Source: Setophaga petechia
Taxonomy: Eukaryota; Chordata; Aves; Passeriformes; Parulidae
Direction of reading: 5' to 3'
Assembly: GCA_024362935.1 (NCBI GenBank)
Contig: JANCRA010000014.1
Location: 1,259,001 to 1,323,000 of the forward strand
DNA length: 64,000 nt
Part shown: piece by piece, positions 22,471-33,869 of the stretch
How positions within the stretch are numbered: position 1 is the first letter of the stretch
Layout: each line of letters begins with the position of its first letter
The notes under the pieces: generated by a model
Databases searched by the model: none
What the model was told of the DNA's origin: nothing
The model's input: the letters and a program-made list of their open reading frames with translations, nothing else
Program-made: the position numbers and the translations under genes

Positions 22471-23499
22471 AAGAGAACACAGGGGAAGAAAAGAGCTTTT
22501 CGAGGGCTCCGAAGGCTCTGTTGGCGAGCGGCCACCCTGGGATCAGCTGCAGGTTTGGATGGGCTGGAGCTGATCCCATACAGATGGTGCAGCAAGATCT
22601 CTGGTGGAACTGAGGAGCTTCTGGTCACTTTTGCAGGAATAACTTGGTTCTTTTTCCATGTTTCTTTTCTGGTGAACCTTTTCTGTAGGGTTCTTCTCTT
22701 CTGCTTGAGAATATCACAAAACCTTGTGTGTGGCTGGTCTTTATGTTGGTCTTTAGGCCTTACTGTAGGAGAATCCAGGGGTTTTTCCATATTGAGTACC
22801 TGTATCTCAAAGAAGACACAACAGTATGTCACTAATTTTCTTATTCTGATAAATAAACAGACATGCTCAGAACTTTAAATAAATGTGTGATTAAAGTTCA
22901 GTGGAGGTGACAGAAAAGGTAAAGTCCAGGCTCTGAATCATCTGTATCTTTGGAAAGTACAAGGTTTCTCATAAATTGTTTCCTGATAGTTGGGACTTCA
23001 GTAAAGCTTAACACTTTTCATGACTTGGGAGATCTTAACATTTCTGACTTGTCCCAGCTAGAGGCAGGAGCAGAGTTCAGTTAGGAAAGAGGGGAGATAG
23101 GAGAATTTCCAAGCTCTTTGCTGGCCCTGGGAGTGAATGCTGGCCATGGGAGTGAATCCTCCTGTGCTCAGCACGGTGGCACTTTAAGGGCTGCATTACA
23201 ATATTTCATTAGTGGCAAGTGCAGCATCAGCACAGCAGCCGGCCCCGTTCCCTGCCAGCAGCCCCTGGAAGGCAGCATGGGAGCTCCATGCCAGGATGCT
23301 CCCTTCCTGCCCTCTGGGATGCTCCATTCCCATCCTGTGGGCCAGCCCTGCTGGTGGCAGGAGGTCAGTGAGGGCACACCACGTTCCCTGCTGGCTGCTG
23401 TGCCCAGGAGAATGGAGCTGCCAGGGCAATGGGCAGCAAAGGGAGGGCTGTGGGGAGGCTGCAGGAGTGTACAGAAGGAGTTTCCATAGAGAATTTCCA
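22471..23499. other. Unique sequence
   Basis: Mixed composition, with AT-richer sequence at 22830-23060. A 19-bp near-identical tandem pair lies at 23120. No gene is supported. Confidence 0.4.
23120..23157. repeat. 19-bp tandem duplication, two copies
   Basis: 'gctggccctgggagtgaat' (23120-23138) is followed directly by 'gctggccatgggagtgaat' (23139-23157), with one base different. Confidence 0.93.
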
Positions 23500-23628
23500 G
23501 ACGGAGTTCTTTAGGGCCGGGTTGGATGAGTCTTGGAGCAACCTGGTCTGGTGGAAGGTGTCCCTGCCCATGGCAGCGGTTGGAATTTTAAGGTACCTAC
23601 CAACCCTAACTATTCCATGGTTCTGTGG
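23500..23628 (+). mobile_element. CR1 LINE terminal fragment, type A
   Basis: 'gggttggatgagtcttggag', 'caacctggtctggtggaagg', 'tgtccctgcccatggcag', 'aaggtacctaccaaccctaa' and 'ctattccatggttctgtgg' match the 3' end. It has about 130 bp and moderate divergence. Confidence 0.9.
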
Positions 23629-24739
23629 TGAAACAACACTGTGATCCTGTTCCATTCCCACTGGTGAATCTTGGCCTTGGAAGCCTGGACCAGTGAGGGC
23701 TCAGGGAGTCACCACAGTGTTACTTGTTCTTTGTGTTTGCTCTTGTACCTTTAACACGCTCTCATCCCTGGAAGAATTCTAAAAGCAGGAGTCGGTGTGG
23801 TACATTTGGATATGGTTTAGCTGGCATAGTGGGATTTGGTCAAATGTTGGACTTGGAGATCTTGGAGTTCTGCAGTGGGAAGAGTGTGGAGGAGGCTGTC
23901 AGGACCTCTCTGCTGTGTGTGGTTTTCTCAGTCCAGGCTAGAGAAAGGGAAGGAGGAAAAGCTTGTGTTGCTTCTCTCTGCAAACTCAGTTTCCCAGGTC
24001 TCGGCAGTGGTGGATCCGCGGGGTGGTTGTGGGGCTGGGCTGGGCAGTTTCTCAGACGTGGAGAAGCTCCAGGGAGAAGCCACGTGCTGTGTCAGGGTGT
24101 GGGCGAGGGAAAACAGCTCCTGACCCGGCTGCTATCCCGGACACGAGGATGTGCAGCACATCTCATACCCGGCTCTGCAGGGCGGCTTGCAGGGCGGCAC
24201 GGGGAGAGAGGATGTAGCAAATACAATATTGGGAAAGATGAAAAAACGAGTGGGTGGCAATGAGAAGGAAGAGGAGGAGACAACCCAGACGATGAAGGAA
24301 AACAGGATCTTCTGTAAGAGATGGGAATACTGGAAGGAAGCCAGGAAGGAAGCCTGAGAAAATGGAGAGAGCACTAGGAAGGCTGGTGTTGCTCTGATAA
24401 TTCCAGCAGGTATTCCTGGCATTCAGCTTCCAGAAATGAGAGAAGCCTTTGAAAGTCTGGTCAAAACCAGTGATAGGCATGCAATAATTTGAATATACAA
24501 GAGTTAAACTTATTTTGCTGTGTTTTCCACATGGGATTTGGTGTGTGCTGTTGACTTGTCCAAGAAGGAGAGAGCTGACCTTGGGAAGGGCTTGGGGTGC
24601 AGGTGGGTGTCACCATGGCAGGAAGGATTGATCAATCCAATCGGAAGATTCGGGCTTTTCTGTGCTAAGTGATTTAATGGATTTTGCTGTGGATTCTGAT
24701 GAGGCACTCACTCTTGGAGGTGCTGTGTGCAGAAAAGCT
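23629..24739. other. Unique sequence, no feature seen
   Basis: Includes a purine-rich stretch at 24240-24380. The overlapping frames there have no recognisable product. Confidence 0.35.
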
Positions 24740-25190
24740 CGTGCTGTGTGAATGGTGCCTGAATTCCGTGCGGGGCCCCCGGAGCCGCCTGGATCCCTCC
24801 AGCCGGGCTGAGCGCGGCGAGCTGGGCGAGCAGCAGCTCCAGCTCCAGCTCCTGCTCCGGCGCCGCATCCATTGGCTGGTAAAAATAGCTCTGCTGCTGG
24901 CGTCAGTGCCAGGCCTCGCATCTGGCTTCCCCGAGCGGGGATCGAGCGGCTCCAGCCCCCTCCCTCCCTCCAGACAGGGTCTGCTGGAGGACACACGGCT
25001 GTGGCGGCTGCGCCGGCCGCTGCCCTGCCCTCCCGGCCTTGGGGAAGGGCCTTTGTGCCAGGGGCTCCCTGCAAACCCGGCCTGGCCTGGACTCACGGGC
25101 TGCCCCACCTTAATCAATCCGTGAGGGAAATCAAAAATCGTCTCCTGCAGCCCGAGGGGTTGTTGGGAGCCTTTTGGGCCGTGGGGGAAA
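24740..25190. promoter_or_regulatory. CpG-rich patch; possible small CpG island
   Basis: By eye, about 28 CpG dinucleotides lie between 24721 and 25140, far more than in neighbouring DNA. The core has an inverted CCAAT box ('attgg', 24871-24875) and, a few bases on, 'gtaaaaatag' (24879-24888), which matches the MEF2 consensus except at its first base. Frames on both strands run through (258 codons minus, 146 plus) but are Pro/Ser/Arg/Leu-rich with no domain. It is either a CpG-island promoter or a CpG-rich enhancer. Confidence 0.4.
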
Positions 25191-28042
25191 GGTGAACGCC
25201 CGGCTGAGCGTGCAGATCGTGTTTTGCTCCCCTCTTGCGCAGGTTTGCCTGAGTAGGTGTTTAGAAACAGCTTTACGAAGTCGGCTGGTTCAGTGTCGTG
25301 ATTTCTTTTTTTAGTCTTGCTTTTTTCAGCGTTTAAGCTCTGGAAAACAGGGAGATACCAAGTGCAGGCAGGAATGCTCTCTTTGTAGACACAGAAAGAG
25401 ACCAAAGCAGCCTTGCAGATCGCCTTGAAAATTTGACGGTGTGCTTGCAACTGCTCACCTGCATGACTGACAGTGAATGGTGAATGTCTTACATCATTGT
25501 TAAAAAAAATAAATTATTTGAGCTCCAATGGGTGTTGCAAAACTGTTCCATAGTCAAGCTCAGTGTGACCACATGGGCTGAGCTCTGTTCCCAGCCTGCC
25601 CCAAACCCTGACTCACCCCCTTGCCTGCTGATCAGGGTTTCAGCTGCCATCACACACGTGCCAGGAGGAATAATTTACCCAAAAAACCTGCTGTGGGTGT
25701 TTTGTGCTTTGATGTCAGTCTGTGACCAGCAGTACCTCGTTAGTGGGGCTCGCTCTGCTCACTGTGCAAGGTCCACAGAGGATTTCCCTTCCTGCAACGC
25801 GGGTGAGCCCGGATGGCTGCTGCTACCCAGCAGATGTTCCTTCTGTTTGCAGCCCATAATTCCTAATCTTTCTCATGAGAAACATCTTGAATGGAGCTCC
25901 AGGAGCTGCTGAGCTCTTCCTTGTGCTGTTCCCTACCTCTGGAGCACCAGGCCATCAGCAGACCTGGAATCCTGGCACTGAACCTCACTGGGAGCTTCCT
26001 TCGCTGCTGCTTAAACCAGAAGTATTTTTGTTGTAGTAACTGGACAAATATTTTCAAGTTATCAACAGTTTTGTTTTTAAACAACTCACGAGAAGCTCCT
26101 AGTTTTCTTTGTGGGGAATTGAAAGTAATTGGTGACAAACCTTGTGGAGTTACTGCTCTGCTGGCCAATTCCCTGTTTTTAACATACTTGCATGGTGTGT
26201 GTTTGTGTGCCTGGATTTGGGAATGCTCGCTTGTTCTTTCTCCAAAGAGAAAGAGCCAGTTCTAGGGCCATCATTGTATTTTTATAATAAAAACCTGCTT
26301 AAAGCAGAGGAGAAATGAGATTATATGGGGAGTGTGTAACTCGGGAGCAGTCAGAGGCATGACTGGGACAAAGAAGGAGTAGGGAGGAGCAAGGAATGTG
26401 CCCTGGATACCCACAGGTTCTGAATTTCATTTTTTGTCCTTTTCAAGGCACAAACCTGAGTGCTCTGTGTCCTGTGTGGTGGAGCTGGCATTGCTGGGGA
26501 GGTTGGGGGTCTGAGACCTGTTTGGTACAGCGGGGTTCCTTGCCTCTCTGTCACCAACCCAGTGTGTGCTGGAGGAGCCACAGGGCCACTTTCCACCTTT
26601 TTTAAAAAAGAATTTAGGTCAAATACTGCAGTTGCATGAGCAAACTCCAGAGAGGTCATTAGTGTGATGTTGGGTCATTGCTGGGCCTTCAGCCCTGAAC
26701 TCCTGGGGGTGAGCTGGGGTGAGAACCACCCCTGTGTTGGCAGGTATTTTAGGACTGCTTTTTGGGAAAATTTGGCAAATACCTAATCTCCACAACTGTT
26801 TCATGGTAGGCTGTGAGATTTCTTTTTTTTTTTTTAGCACTTGAATAGTATGAATTTTGCTTGAATTTCTCTCTGCCCCTTAACTAAACGAGTCCAGAGT
26901 GTAGCCAAGCCTGAACTGGGCTGCCTGGAAACTTCTAGGCACCTCATTTCTTGTGTTCTTTATTGGAGACTTTGTTCAGCTGTGAAGTTTGCAGGTAGAC
27001 TTTTTAAAAATATTTTTTTAATGAGACCTTTTTCCATAAAAATAAAAGCTCTTTGCTTTTATTTTATAAAATTACGTTCTCTTTAGTCTTGCCTTAAATG
27101 TTTTAGAATGTTGTGATGGTAAGGAAATACAGAGAGAGTTAATCTCTGTTCCCTGTGTGCATCATGGAAAGCATCCTCTTTCATTTCAGTCATTGATTAG
27201 CAGCTCCAAAACCTGCTCCATAGCCTGCAAATCCTGAATTCTCAACAACAGAGTTCATAGCTTCTTATTGGAGCAGTGTAATTCAGTCTCAGCTGTTTTT
27301 TTGCTTTGTCTGGTCAGTCAGCTTGAAAATTTACCTGTCTGTAATGAAAAAACATAACTGTACCCTTGTAATGGAAAAACATAACTGTACCCTTGTTTTG
27401 CTGAGGTTTAATTTGTTTTAGCTTAGGATTGGGCCTGTCGCAGTCTGTGCTGGAAGTGGGGACAGCTTTTCCTGGCCTGTTCATCCTCGCTTGGCTTCCT
27501 GGGGTGCTTGTGGGCCCTTCTCCCAGAAATATTCCATTTATTTCTGTTCAGGTCTGATGGTTGTGGCTGGTGTGAGCTGCAAACCTTCCAGGCTGCCCCA
27601 GCCTCACGTGTTTCCTGCCGTTTCCTGCATCCTGGGGATGGAGTTGGCTGCTGGTGACTAACCCAGCTCAGAAATCCACAACGTTTTTGGGGTGTTTTGT
27701 TTCTTGCTGGCTCTTTACCCTGGGCAGAGGCAGTCTCAGCCCTGCCCATGGCATTAGGCACCCCAGGGCCCCTCACCATGGGTGTGAGTCTGGGTGGTAA
27801 CGAACCAACCAACGAGCCTTATCTCCATAGCTCACAGTATTTTGGTTTTTATCTCCCCTCCTGCCTCTTCATTTACAGAGGGTATTACCCAACCCTGGGA
27901 TTGGCTTTGGGAGCTGCTGCAGCCTGTGAGGGACTTCTGGGGTGTCAGTGGGGCTCAGGGTCCTGCCTGTCTGCCCACACCAGGATGTGACAGGAGCTGC
28001 CTGGAGGGACCTTGGCGTTTGCTGCAAGTGGCCGAGCTTTAA
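25191..28042. other. Unique, CR1-free sequence
   Basis: 25270-25520 and 26820-27420 are AT-rich, including a 13-T run at 26823 and a 27-bp tandem pair at 27341. Nothing coding or RNA-like is supported. Confidence 0.4.
27341..27394. repeat. 27-bp tandem duplication, two copies
   Basis: The unit at 27341-27367 begins 'gtaatgaaaaaacataactg'. It is repeated head to tail at 27368-27394, with one difference (A to G at the seventh base). Recent local slippage or unequal exchange is likely. Confidence 0.96.
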
Positions 28043-28190
28043 AGGAGGTGGTGGAATCCCCATCCCTGGAGGTGTCCAAGGAAAGCCTGGATGTGGCACT
28101 CAGTGCTCTGGTGTGGGTGACAAGGTGGGGACCAGTCACAGGTTGGACTTGATGACTCTGGAGGTTTTTTCCAGCCTCAGTGATTCTGGG
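28043..28190 (+). mobile_element. CR1 LINE 3' fragment, type B
   Basis: Shows 'ggaggtggtggaatccccat', 'gaggtgtccaaggaaagcct', 'gatgtggcactcagtgctct', 'gacaaggtggggaccagtca', 'caggttggacttgatgac' and 'ttccagcctcagtgattctg'. It is a clean type B terminus. Confidence 0.93.
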
Positions 28191-28499
28191 AAGAATTTGA
28201 GTATTTAAACTTCAAGGAGTGTGTGTTATTAGAAGTGATGCTTTGGAGTTTGGAGATATTCAGATAGAAAAGCAGCTGGCTGGTGTTCCTGCTCAGTGTT
28301 GGAGGAAGGCACAGTTGTACCAAACCCAGGCTGCTGTACTGGCTCACGGGGGCTTTTGGGAACTGGTTGAGACTTTAACCTGCCCTTGCAGCTGCAGAAT
28401 CCTTACAACTGGACTCCAGGATAATTTCTCCTAGAAACCGTGGGCTTTGGGAGTTGCAGTTGTCTGATTTTAATTTTTATTTATTTTTTTAAGGATCAC
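28191..28499. other. Unique sequence, no feature seen
   Basis: A short spacer between a CR1 copy and a candidate element, AT-rich at 28460-28500. Confidence 0.35.
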
Positions 28500-28960
28500 A
28501 TTCATGTGCTCCTGCACCACATTTACCACGCCATCAGCTGCTTGTAATTGCTTCCAACTGAAACCAAACAGTGAGCACTGTGGTGGAGGTAAAATGCTAT
28601 TTTATTTCAGGAGGAGATTGGAGAATCTCTGGGTAAACAACCCAATTCAGCTTCAAAGGCTTTTCAGCCCCGGCGCATTGTTCCTCCTCGGAGCCGCGCT
28701 GCCTCGCACCCTAATAAAAGTGGAAATCAGGAGTGGGGGGATGGGGACGCAGCAGAAAACACAAGCTGAGAACTGGAGATCAAAAGGACAAACAGAAGCA
28801 GAAGGCAGGGAAAGGGAGGCACAAAGAGTCACAGCTGAGCGTGCGGAGCCTGGGAGGGATGGAGGAGAGACAACAGCTATTAGAGCAGGCCGGGAACAAT
28901 GGGCTGAGCAGGGCCCGGGTTTAGCTTTCATTTCAGTTTAACAAAGCTGCTCCACCAGCA
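28500..28960. promoter_or_regulatory. Candidate enhancer-like noncoding element
   Basis: Repeat-free sequence with a dense set of developmental transcription-factor words: FOX-like 'gtaaacaa' (28633-28640), TCF/LEF-like 'ttcaaag' (28652-28658), SOX-like 'cattgtt' (28676-28682) and 'aacaatgg' (28895-28902), an E-box 'cagctg' and a 'taattg' near 28540. Such short words occur by chance. Their clustering in non-repetitive DNA with preserved CpGs is the reason for the call. Confidence 0.33.
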
Positions 28961-29175
28961 GAGCTCCACGGATGCTGTGCCCTTAATTCATCTTGAAAGT
29001 TGCTGGCTTGCTGCTCGCCGGGGCGCGGGCTGGAGCGGCGCTCTGCCCTGGTGGCTGTCCCTTGCTGGATGCACGGATCTCTCCGTGGATGGGCCCTGTG
29101 GAGGGCCACTGATGATGAGTGTTTTTCCTAGCTCATACTATGGCAAAACCTGTCTCAGTTTGAGTTCTTTTGGTT

Positions 29176-29370
29176 ATAGAATCACTGAATCCCAGGATGG
29201 TTTGGGTTGGAAGGGACCTGCCATGGGCAGAGACTCCTTCCCCTATCCCAGGCTGCTCCAAGCCTCCTCCAGCCTGGCCTTGGACACTTCTAGGGATTGG
29301 GAGTCCACAACCTCTATGGGCAAGCTGTGCCAGGGCCTGCCCACCCTTATTAGTAAAGAATTTTTGGTTG
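29176..29370 (-). mobile_element. CR1 LINE 3' fragment, type A, with internal deletion
   Basis: Begins 'tagaatcactgaatcccagg' and 'atggtttgggttggaaggga', then jumps from 'acctg' straight to 'ccatgggcagagactccttc'. About 25 bases that normally lie between ('ttaaagcccatccagttcca' and so on) are missing. It continues through 'ggctgctccaagcctcctcc' and 'gtgccagggcctgcccaccc'. Confidence 0.92.
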
Positions 29371-30895
29371 CTGAGAGTTGGAGTGGGGGGACTGTGGGAA
29401 CCAGCCCTGAGCGGCCCTTGGCGCTGGGAATGCTCGCGCAGCCGGAACGCGCTCCCTGAGCTTCCCCAGCTGATTAAACCAGTTCCCAAACCTGGCAGAC
29501 TGTGAGCAAACCCAGCTTTGTTAGTAAAGCCTCCAGGCTTTCGGGGCAAGTATTTATTGTAACAAATAATTTCTGCTGGCTGAGGAATGAGGAGTATGAT
29601 TTCTGTGGAGCCGGCAGTGCTGTTGCTGAGGCGAGGAGCCTGGCCTTTGGTGTGGTCCCGCTCCGGCTGCCCTCCCGCATCCCTGTCCTGGGAATTCCGT
29701 GCCCCCGGCATGTGGGCACTCAGGCTCAGTCCTGCCTTCTCCAGCTTAGTGCTGGAAGCTGCTTATTCCCTGTGCCCATCTGCCTCGCTCCTCCTGGAGC
29801 TGTGGGGGCTGACCTACGGCAGCCGCTGGGCCTGGGGTGCCCCCGGAGCCGTGAGATTCCCAGGGAGGAGCAGGGTTTATCCAGCAGATGGGGAGGCCAT
29901 TCCTCAGCCTTGGAGCTGGCCTTTGGGAGGTTTTCATTGCTGGCCTGATTCTGGGGTGAGGGCTGTGCCAGGGAGGTGGCTGTGGGTGTTGGGAGCCTTC
30001 CCCTTGGCCGGAGGAGTTTCTGGAGCTCGGTTTGATTGCGAAAAGAATGGCTGGGCAGGTCAATGCTGCTGTATCCTGCTCCTCCCTTGCAGCCCGTGTT
30101 TGCTTTCCTTTGTTTGGGTCCCTTCTTGCTCTGACTTGTCTCCCTCAGCTGCACTGGCTGCGGCTCTGTGGGGTGAACGCTCTACCTGGATACTTAATTA
30201 AAAGGAGGGGAGATGTATTCCAAAATTCCCCGGCTTCCTGCTCTGCGTGGAGCGTGTTGCTGAGCTGGTGGCGGGCAGAGGAAGCGAGTGCAGCATTCAG
30301 CTGACAGAGCATCTGAATCGCTGGTTGGGGCCCGGGAGTTCAGGAGGGGGAGGGAGAGTGAAATGGATGCTGAAATCCTGAATCTGCTTCTTAAATTTCC
30401 TCTCTCCCTGGAGAGGGAGGGAGCGAAGTTCAGCGCGGCGTGTTTGGCTTTGCTCCCTGTTACCTGCTGTCTCCTCCTGAGAACAGCGTTTGTGGCAGGG
30501 ATAAAGGATGGAGGTTTATGGTGGGAGAAAGGACTTCTTCCTTCAGCAACGTTTGCTTGTTTGTGGTGGAAAAGCATTAAAAAAATAATCCAGCATTACT
30601 GAGGAGCGAGTGGGCGAATCACTGCATCAACTGCCATGGTAACTCCTAAAGGGCTTCACCCAGAGCTGTCAGAGCTGGATTTTTAGTGCTGGAGTGACTT
30701 TTAATGTACAATCCTTTCCAGGCCATTTAATTATTTGGTCTCCTCATTTAATAACAAAACAACACAAAACCCCTCTTCTCTGAACTACCTTCTCATTGAT
30801 GTTCTCCTCTTTGACCTGAATTCATCTGAGCTGTGGGGCCCTGAGTCAAGCACTGTGCTGGTGTTTGTGTGCAAGGACTGCGTGTGCTGCTGCTT
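29371..30895. other. Unique sequence with low-confidence conserved-looking parts
   Basis: 29600-30060 is G+C-rich and open in several frames (up to 204 codons plus), with no domain. 30230-30640 is repeat-free and has an enhancer-like texture (for example 'aacagcgtttgtggcaggga' at about 30481), but I cannot support a separate call. Confidence 0.3.
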
Positions 30896-31215
30896 GTGTA
30901 GCCATGGAATCAGGGACTTGTGGCATAGTTGGGTTTGGAAGGGACATTAAAGCCCATCCAGTTCCACCCCTGCCATGGGCAGGGACACTTTGCAGTATCC
31001 CAGGTTGCTTTGAGCTCCATCCAGCCTGGCCTTGGGCACTGCCAGTGCTCCAGGGGCAGCCACAGCTTCTCTGGGCACCTGTGCCAGGCTGTCCCCACCC
31101 TCCCAGGGAAGGATTCCTTCCCAGTATCCCACCTAACCCAGCCCTCTGGCAGTGGGAAGCCATTTCCCTTTACCCTGTCTCTCCATGCCCTTGTAGTTTC
31201 TCCAACACTCTCTAG
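30896..31215 (-). mobile_element. CR1 LINE 3' fragment, type A, long copy
   Basis: About 320 bp of the reverse complement: 'gttgggtttggaagggacat', 'cccctgccatgggcagggac', 'gccttgggcactgccagtgc', 'ctctgggcacctgtgccagg', 'gaaggattccttcccagtat', 'ccctctggcagtgggaagcc', 'ccatgcccttgtagtttctc'. The tail repeat region is degraded ('aatcagggacttgtggcata'). Confidence 0.94.
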
Positions 31216-33339
31216 TCTATGTAGAAACAATCTCGTGGTGGTCTCTAGCCCAGCAGGTGCTTGGGGGACCTCCCTGGGAACCCATCCCATGGCAGGAGGG
31301 CAGTGGGGTGGCTGCTGTCCTCCTGCCCCATTCCTTTGGCAGGGTTACCCAGTGCTCCTGGTGGTGTAGGGGGTGCTGGAGACACCTCCATGGCCTCAGC
31401 ACCCTGTTCCTCCCATGGGAGCCATCTCATCCTCCCCAGCTTTGGCAGCAGCGTGGGGAACCGGGGTGTGCTGGGTCACCCAGCAGGAACATGGCACCCA
31501 GGAGTGGGCCAGCCCTGCTTTCATCTTCTATGCCTGGGTCTGTGTGAGGGCCCTGTGCTGGTTGGGAGTGTCTGTGAAGTGTCTGTGCCACTTTACACTC
31601 TGCCACAGGAGGCGAATTTGGGAAGGAGGGCATTCAGTGCTCAGACATGGCTGATGGAGGGCTTTGGGGAGCCTGCCATGGATGGACTAGGCTTGGGGGT
31701 CCCTGGGCCTCACAGTGCTGTGGACGGGGTGTCTCTGGCTGTGATGGGTACACTGGCATCTGGGTGCTCTGGGATTTTGGGGTGTTTCCTGGCACAGGGT
31801 CCCAGGATGGGCTGTAAGCTGCACTTGGAGCCTCTGCATGAGGAAGCCTGGGATTCTGGTCATGGCCCTGGCAGCTTCCTCTGCAGCACCACCCATCTTA
31901 GCTTTGCTCAGCATCCCAGTGGAGTTTAAAATGGTTTCATCCTGAATAATTTATCTCCCAGAGCGAGAGAAGAGAGAGACACAGTGGAGGGAAGCGGGGA
32001 GGGGAGGGCTGAGCAGGGATGGGGGCTCACCCCGAGCAGCTCCGTGCACTGCTGGGCTTTGTTGCTCCCGGCATTTTCTGCTGAACAAAAGCTCTGGATC
32101 CCGGCTGAGGCTCCCGTGGGAGCCCTCCTGACCCCTGACCTGCCCTCCTGCCACCTCCAGCACCTCTTTGTCACCCCGGGTGAGCCCGGGCGTGACGGTC
32201 TGTGGTGTGGCCGGTTCGGTGGAGCAGGACTTGGCTTTACTACGGGTTGTGAGTTTTCCTAAAGGGTTACACACTGGGGGCAGGGCTGCCTCCCTCCCCA
32301 CCGTCCCTGCACGCTGCCCTACTTCTCGCCAGGCTCAGCCAGCGCTTGCTGCAGCCCTACAAAGAGGTTTGAATGCATTAGTTTACATGGAATTAATCTC
32401 CAGATTCCAAACATGCTTTCAAGCTGGTTTGGCCTTATTTTCCTGCAAAAGGAGGCCAACTCCGTGTTGTAGGCAGGGGCTGTTGTAAGTGAGGGTTGAG
32501 CTGGAGCGGGGAGAGACCAGCACAGGCACCATATTCAGGCCATTAAAAGGAATTTTTGGCTCATGGACAAAACAAATTGAAAAATCTCCTTCTTTGTCAC
32601 CACATCAGCAGTGATGGAAAAACAGAGCAAGGTTGTGGGGTGATCCTGCTGGTGGCCACTGTGCCTTTCTGAAGGGGTTTGAGGTTCTGGCTTTGATAGG
32701 AAAATAATGAAATAATTTAAATGTGTCACAAATGATTGCATAGAAAATCGTGGGTGAGGGGAGGGATGGAAAAATGTCATTATTGGGGATCAGGAGAAAC
32801 TGGAACACTGAACTCTGAGGTGAAGTGCTTCCTGCAACAGGTTGGTCTGCAATTCCCAGTGCTCCTTTGTCTGCCGGCAGAGCAATGCCGGCCGGGGAGG
32901 GAACGAGGAGCTCAAGTGCTCCTGGGATTTTTTTGGATAGCCTGTCATCCCTGAGAAAGGAACAGTTGTGTGGGGGTGGGGAGTGTCGTATTCAAAAGTG
33001 GGTGAAATGGAAATGAGCCAAAATTCTGCAAATTTATAAGGAGCAGCAAACAGAGATTTCTTTGAGGAAAGGTCGGAGCGTTTGTTGTGAGCACAGCCCT
33101 GGTAGGAGTGTGCGAGGAAATGGAAACTGTGCTCCACTCTGCAGGGCTTTTTTCATCCTTTAGCCAGGCAAAGATACACAAAGCTGCTTATTTTGGGAGG
33201 TGGTGGAATGTTTCTGTAATAATTTCAGCAAATTTTGGTTCACATAGAGCATCTGTAAGAGCAGCACACCCCCAGCTTCATGGAGTGTGTTCTTTGTGGG
33301 GAAAAAAATTGCTTTTCCTTGAGTTAAATGGCTTTAAGC
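31216..33339. other. Unique sequence
   Basis: 31250-32220 is G+C-rich with overlapping frames (222 codons plus at 31261) and no domain. 32330-32480 is repeat-free and conserved-looking. 32520-33340 is mixed. No gene is called. Confidence 0.35.
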
Positions 33340-33583
33340 TGACAGAGGACAGGGTTAGGTGGGATATTGGGAAGAAATTCTTCCCTATGAGGGAGGTGAG
33401 GCCCTGGTACAGGTTGCCCAGGGAAGCTGTGGCTGCCCCTGGATCCCTGTCAGTGTCCAAGGCCAGGTTGGAGGGGACTTGGAGCAACCTGGGATAGTGG
33501 AAAGTGTCCCTGCTATGGCAGGGGTGGAATGAAATGAGCTTTAAGGTCCCTTCCAACCTAAACCATTCCAGGATTCTATGAAT
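33340..33583 (+). mobile_element. CR1 LINE 3' fragment, type A
   Basis: A well-preserved copy: 'gttaggtgggatattgggaa', 'gaggccctggtacaggttgc', 'gatccctgtcagtgtccaag', 'ttggagcaacctgggatagt', 'aaggtcccttccaacctaaa' and the classic end 'ccattccaggattctatgaa'. Confidence 0.95.
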
Positions 33584-33824
33584 TTGAAAGTGGTTTCATC
33601 CAGACGAGTCTATGCTGGGTTTGGTTTTCCTCCCTGTTCAGTATCCCACATCTGCCAGCTCCTAATGCCAGGCTCGTGGATGAACATCCCAAGGATACCT
33701 GTCCTGGCTGTGCCACCTGTGGAAGCCACGCTGGGCAGAGCTGAGGAGCACACGGGGCTCAGCCAGGAGAAGAGGATTAGGGAAGGAGCTGGGATGGTTC
33801 TCAGGAGGGAAGGGCTGAGCTGAA

Positions 33825-33856
33825 TGCAGGAATAGTGCAGGAATAATGCAGGAATA
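33825..33856. repeat. Three 10-bp words at 11-bp spacing
   Basis: 'tgcaggaata' occurs at 33825-33834, 33836-33845 and 33847-33856, each separated by one base. Confidence 0.92.
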
Positions 33857-33869
33857 TCCCCGCGGGGTC

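Noticed and set aside
24674..25450. 258-codon minus-strand open frame as a gene
   Set aside because: It coincides with the CpG-rich patch; the Arg/Ser/Gly-rich content is explained by composition.
29371..30640. G+C-rich block with 204-codon plus frame as an exon
   Set aside because: The frame overlaps others on both strands and lacks a recognisable product; no convincing splice pair found.
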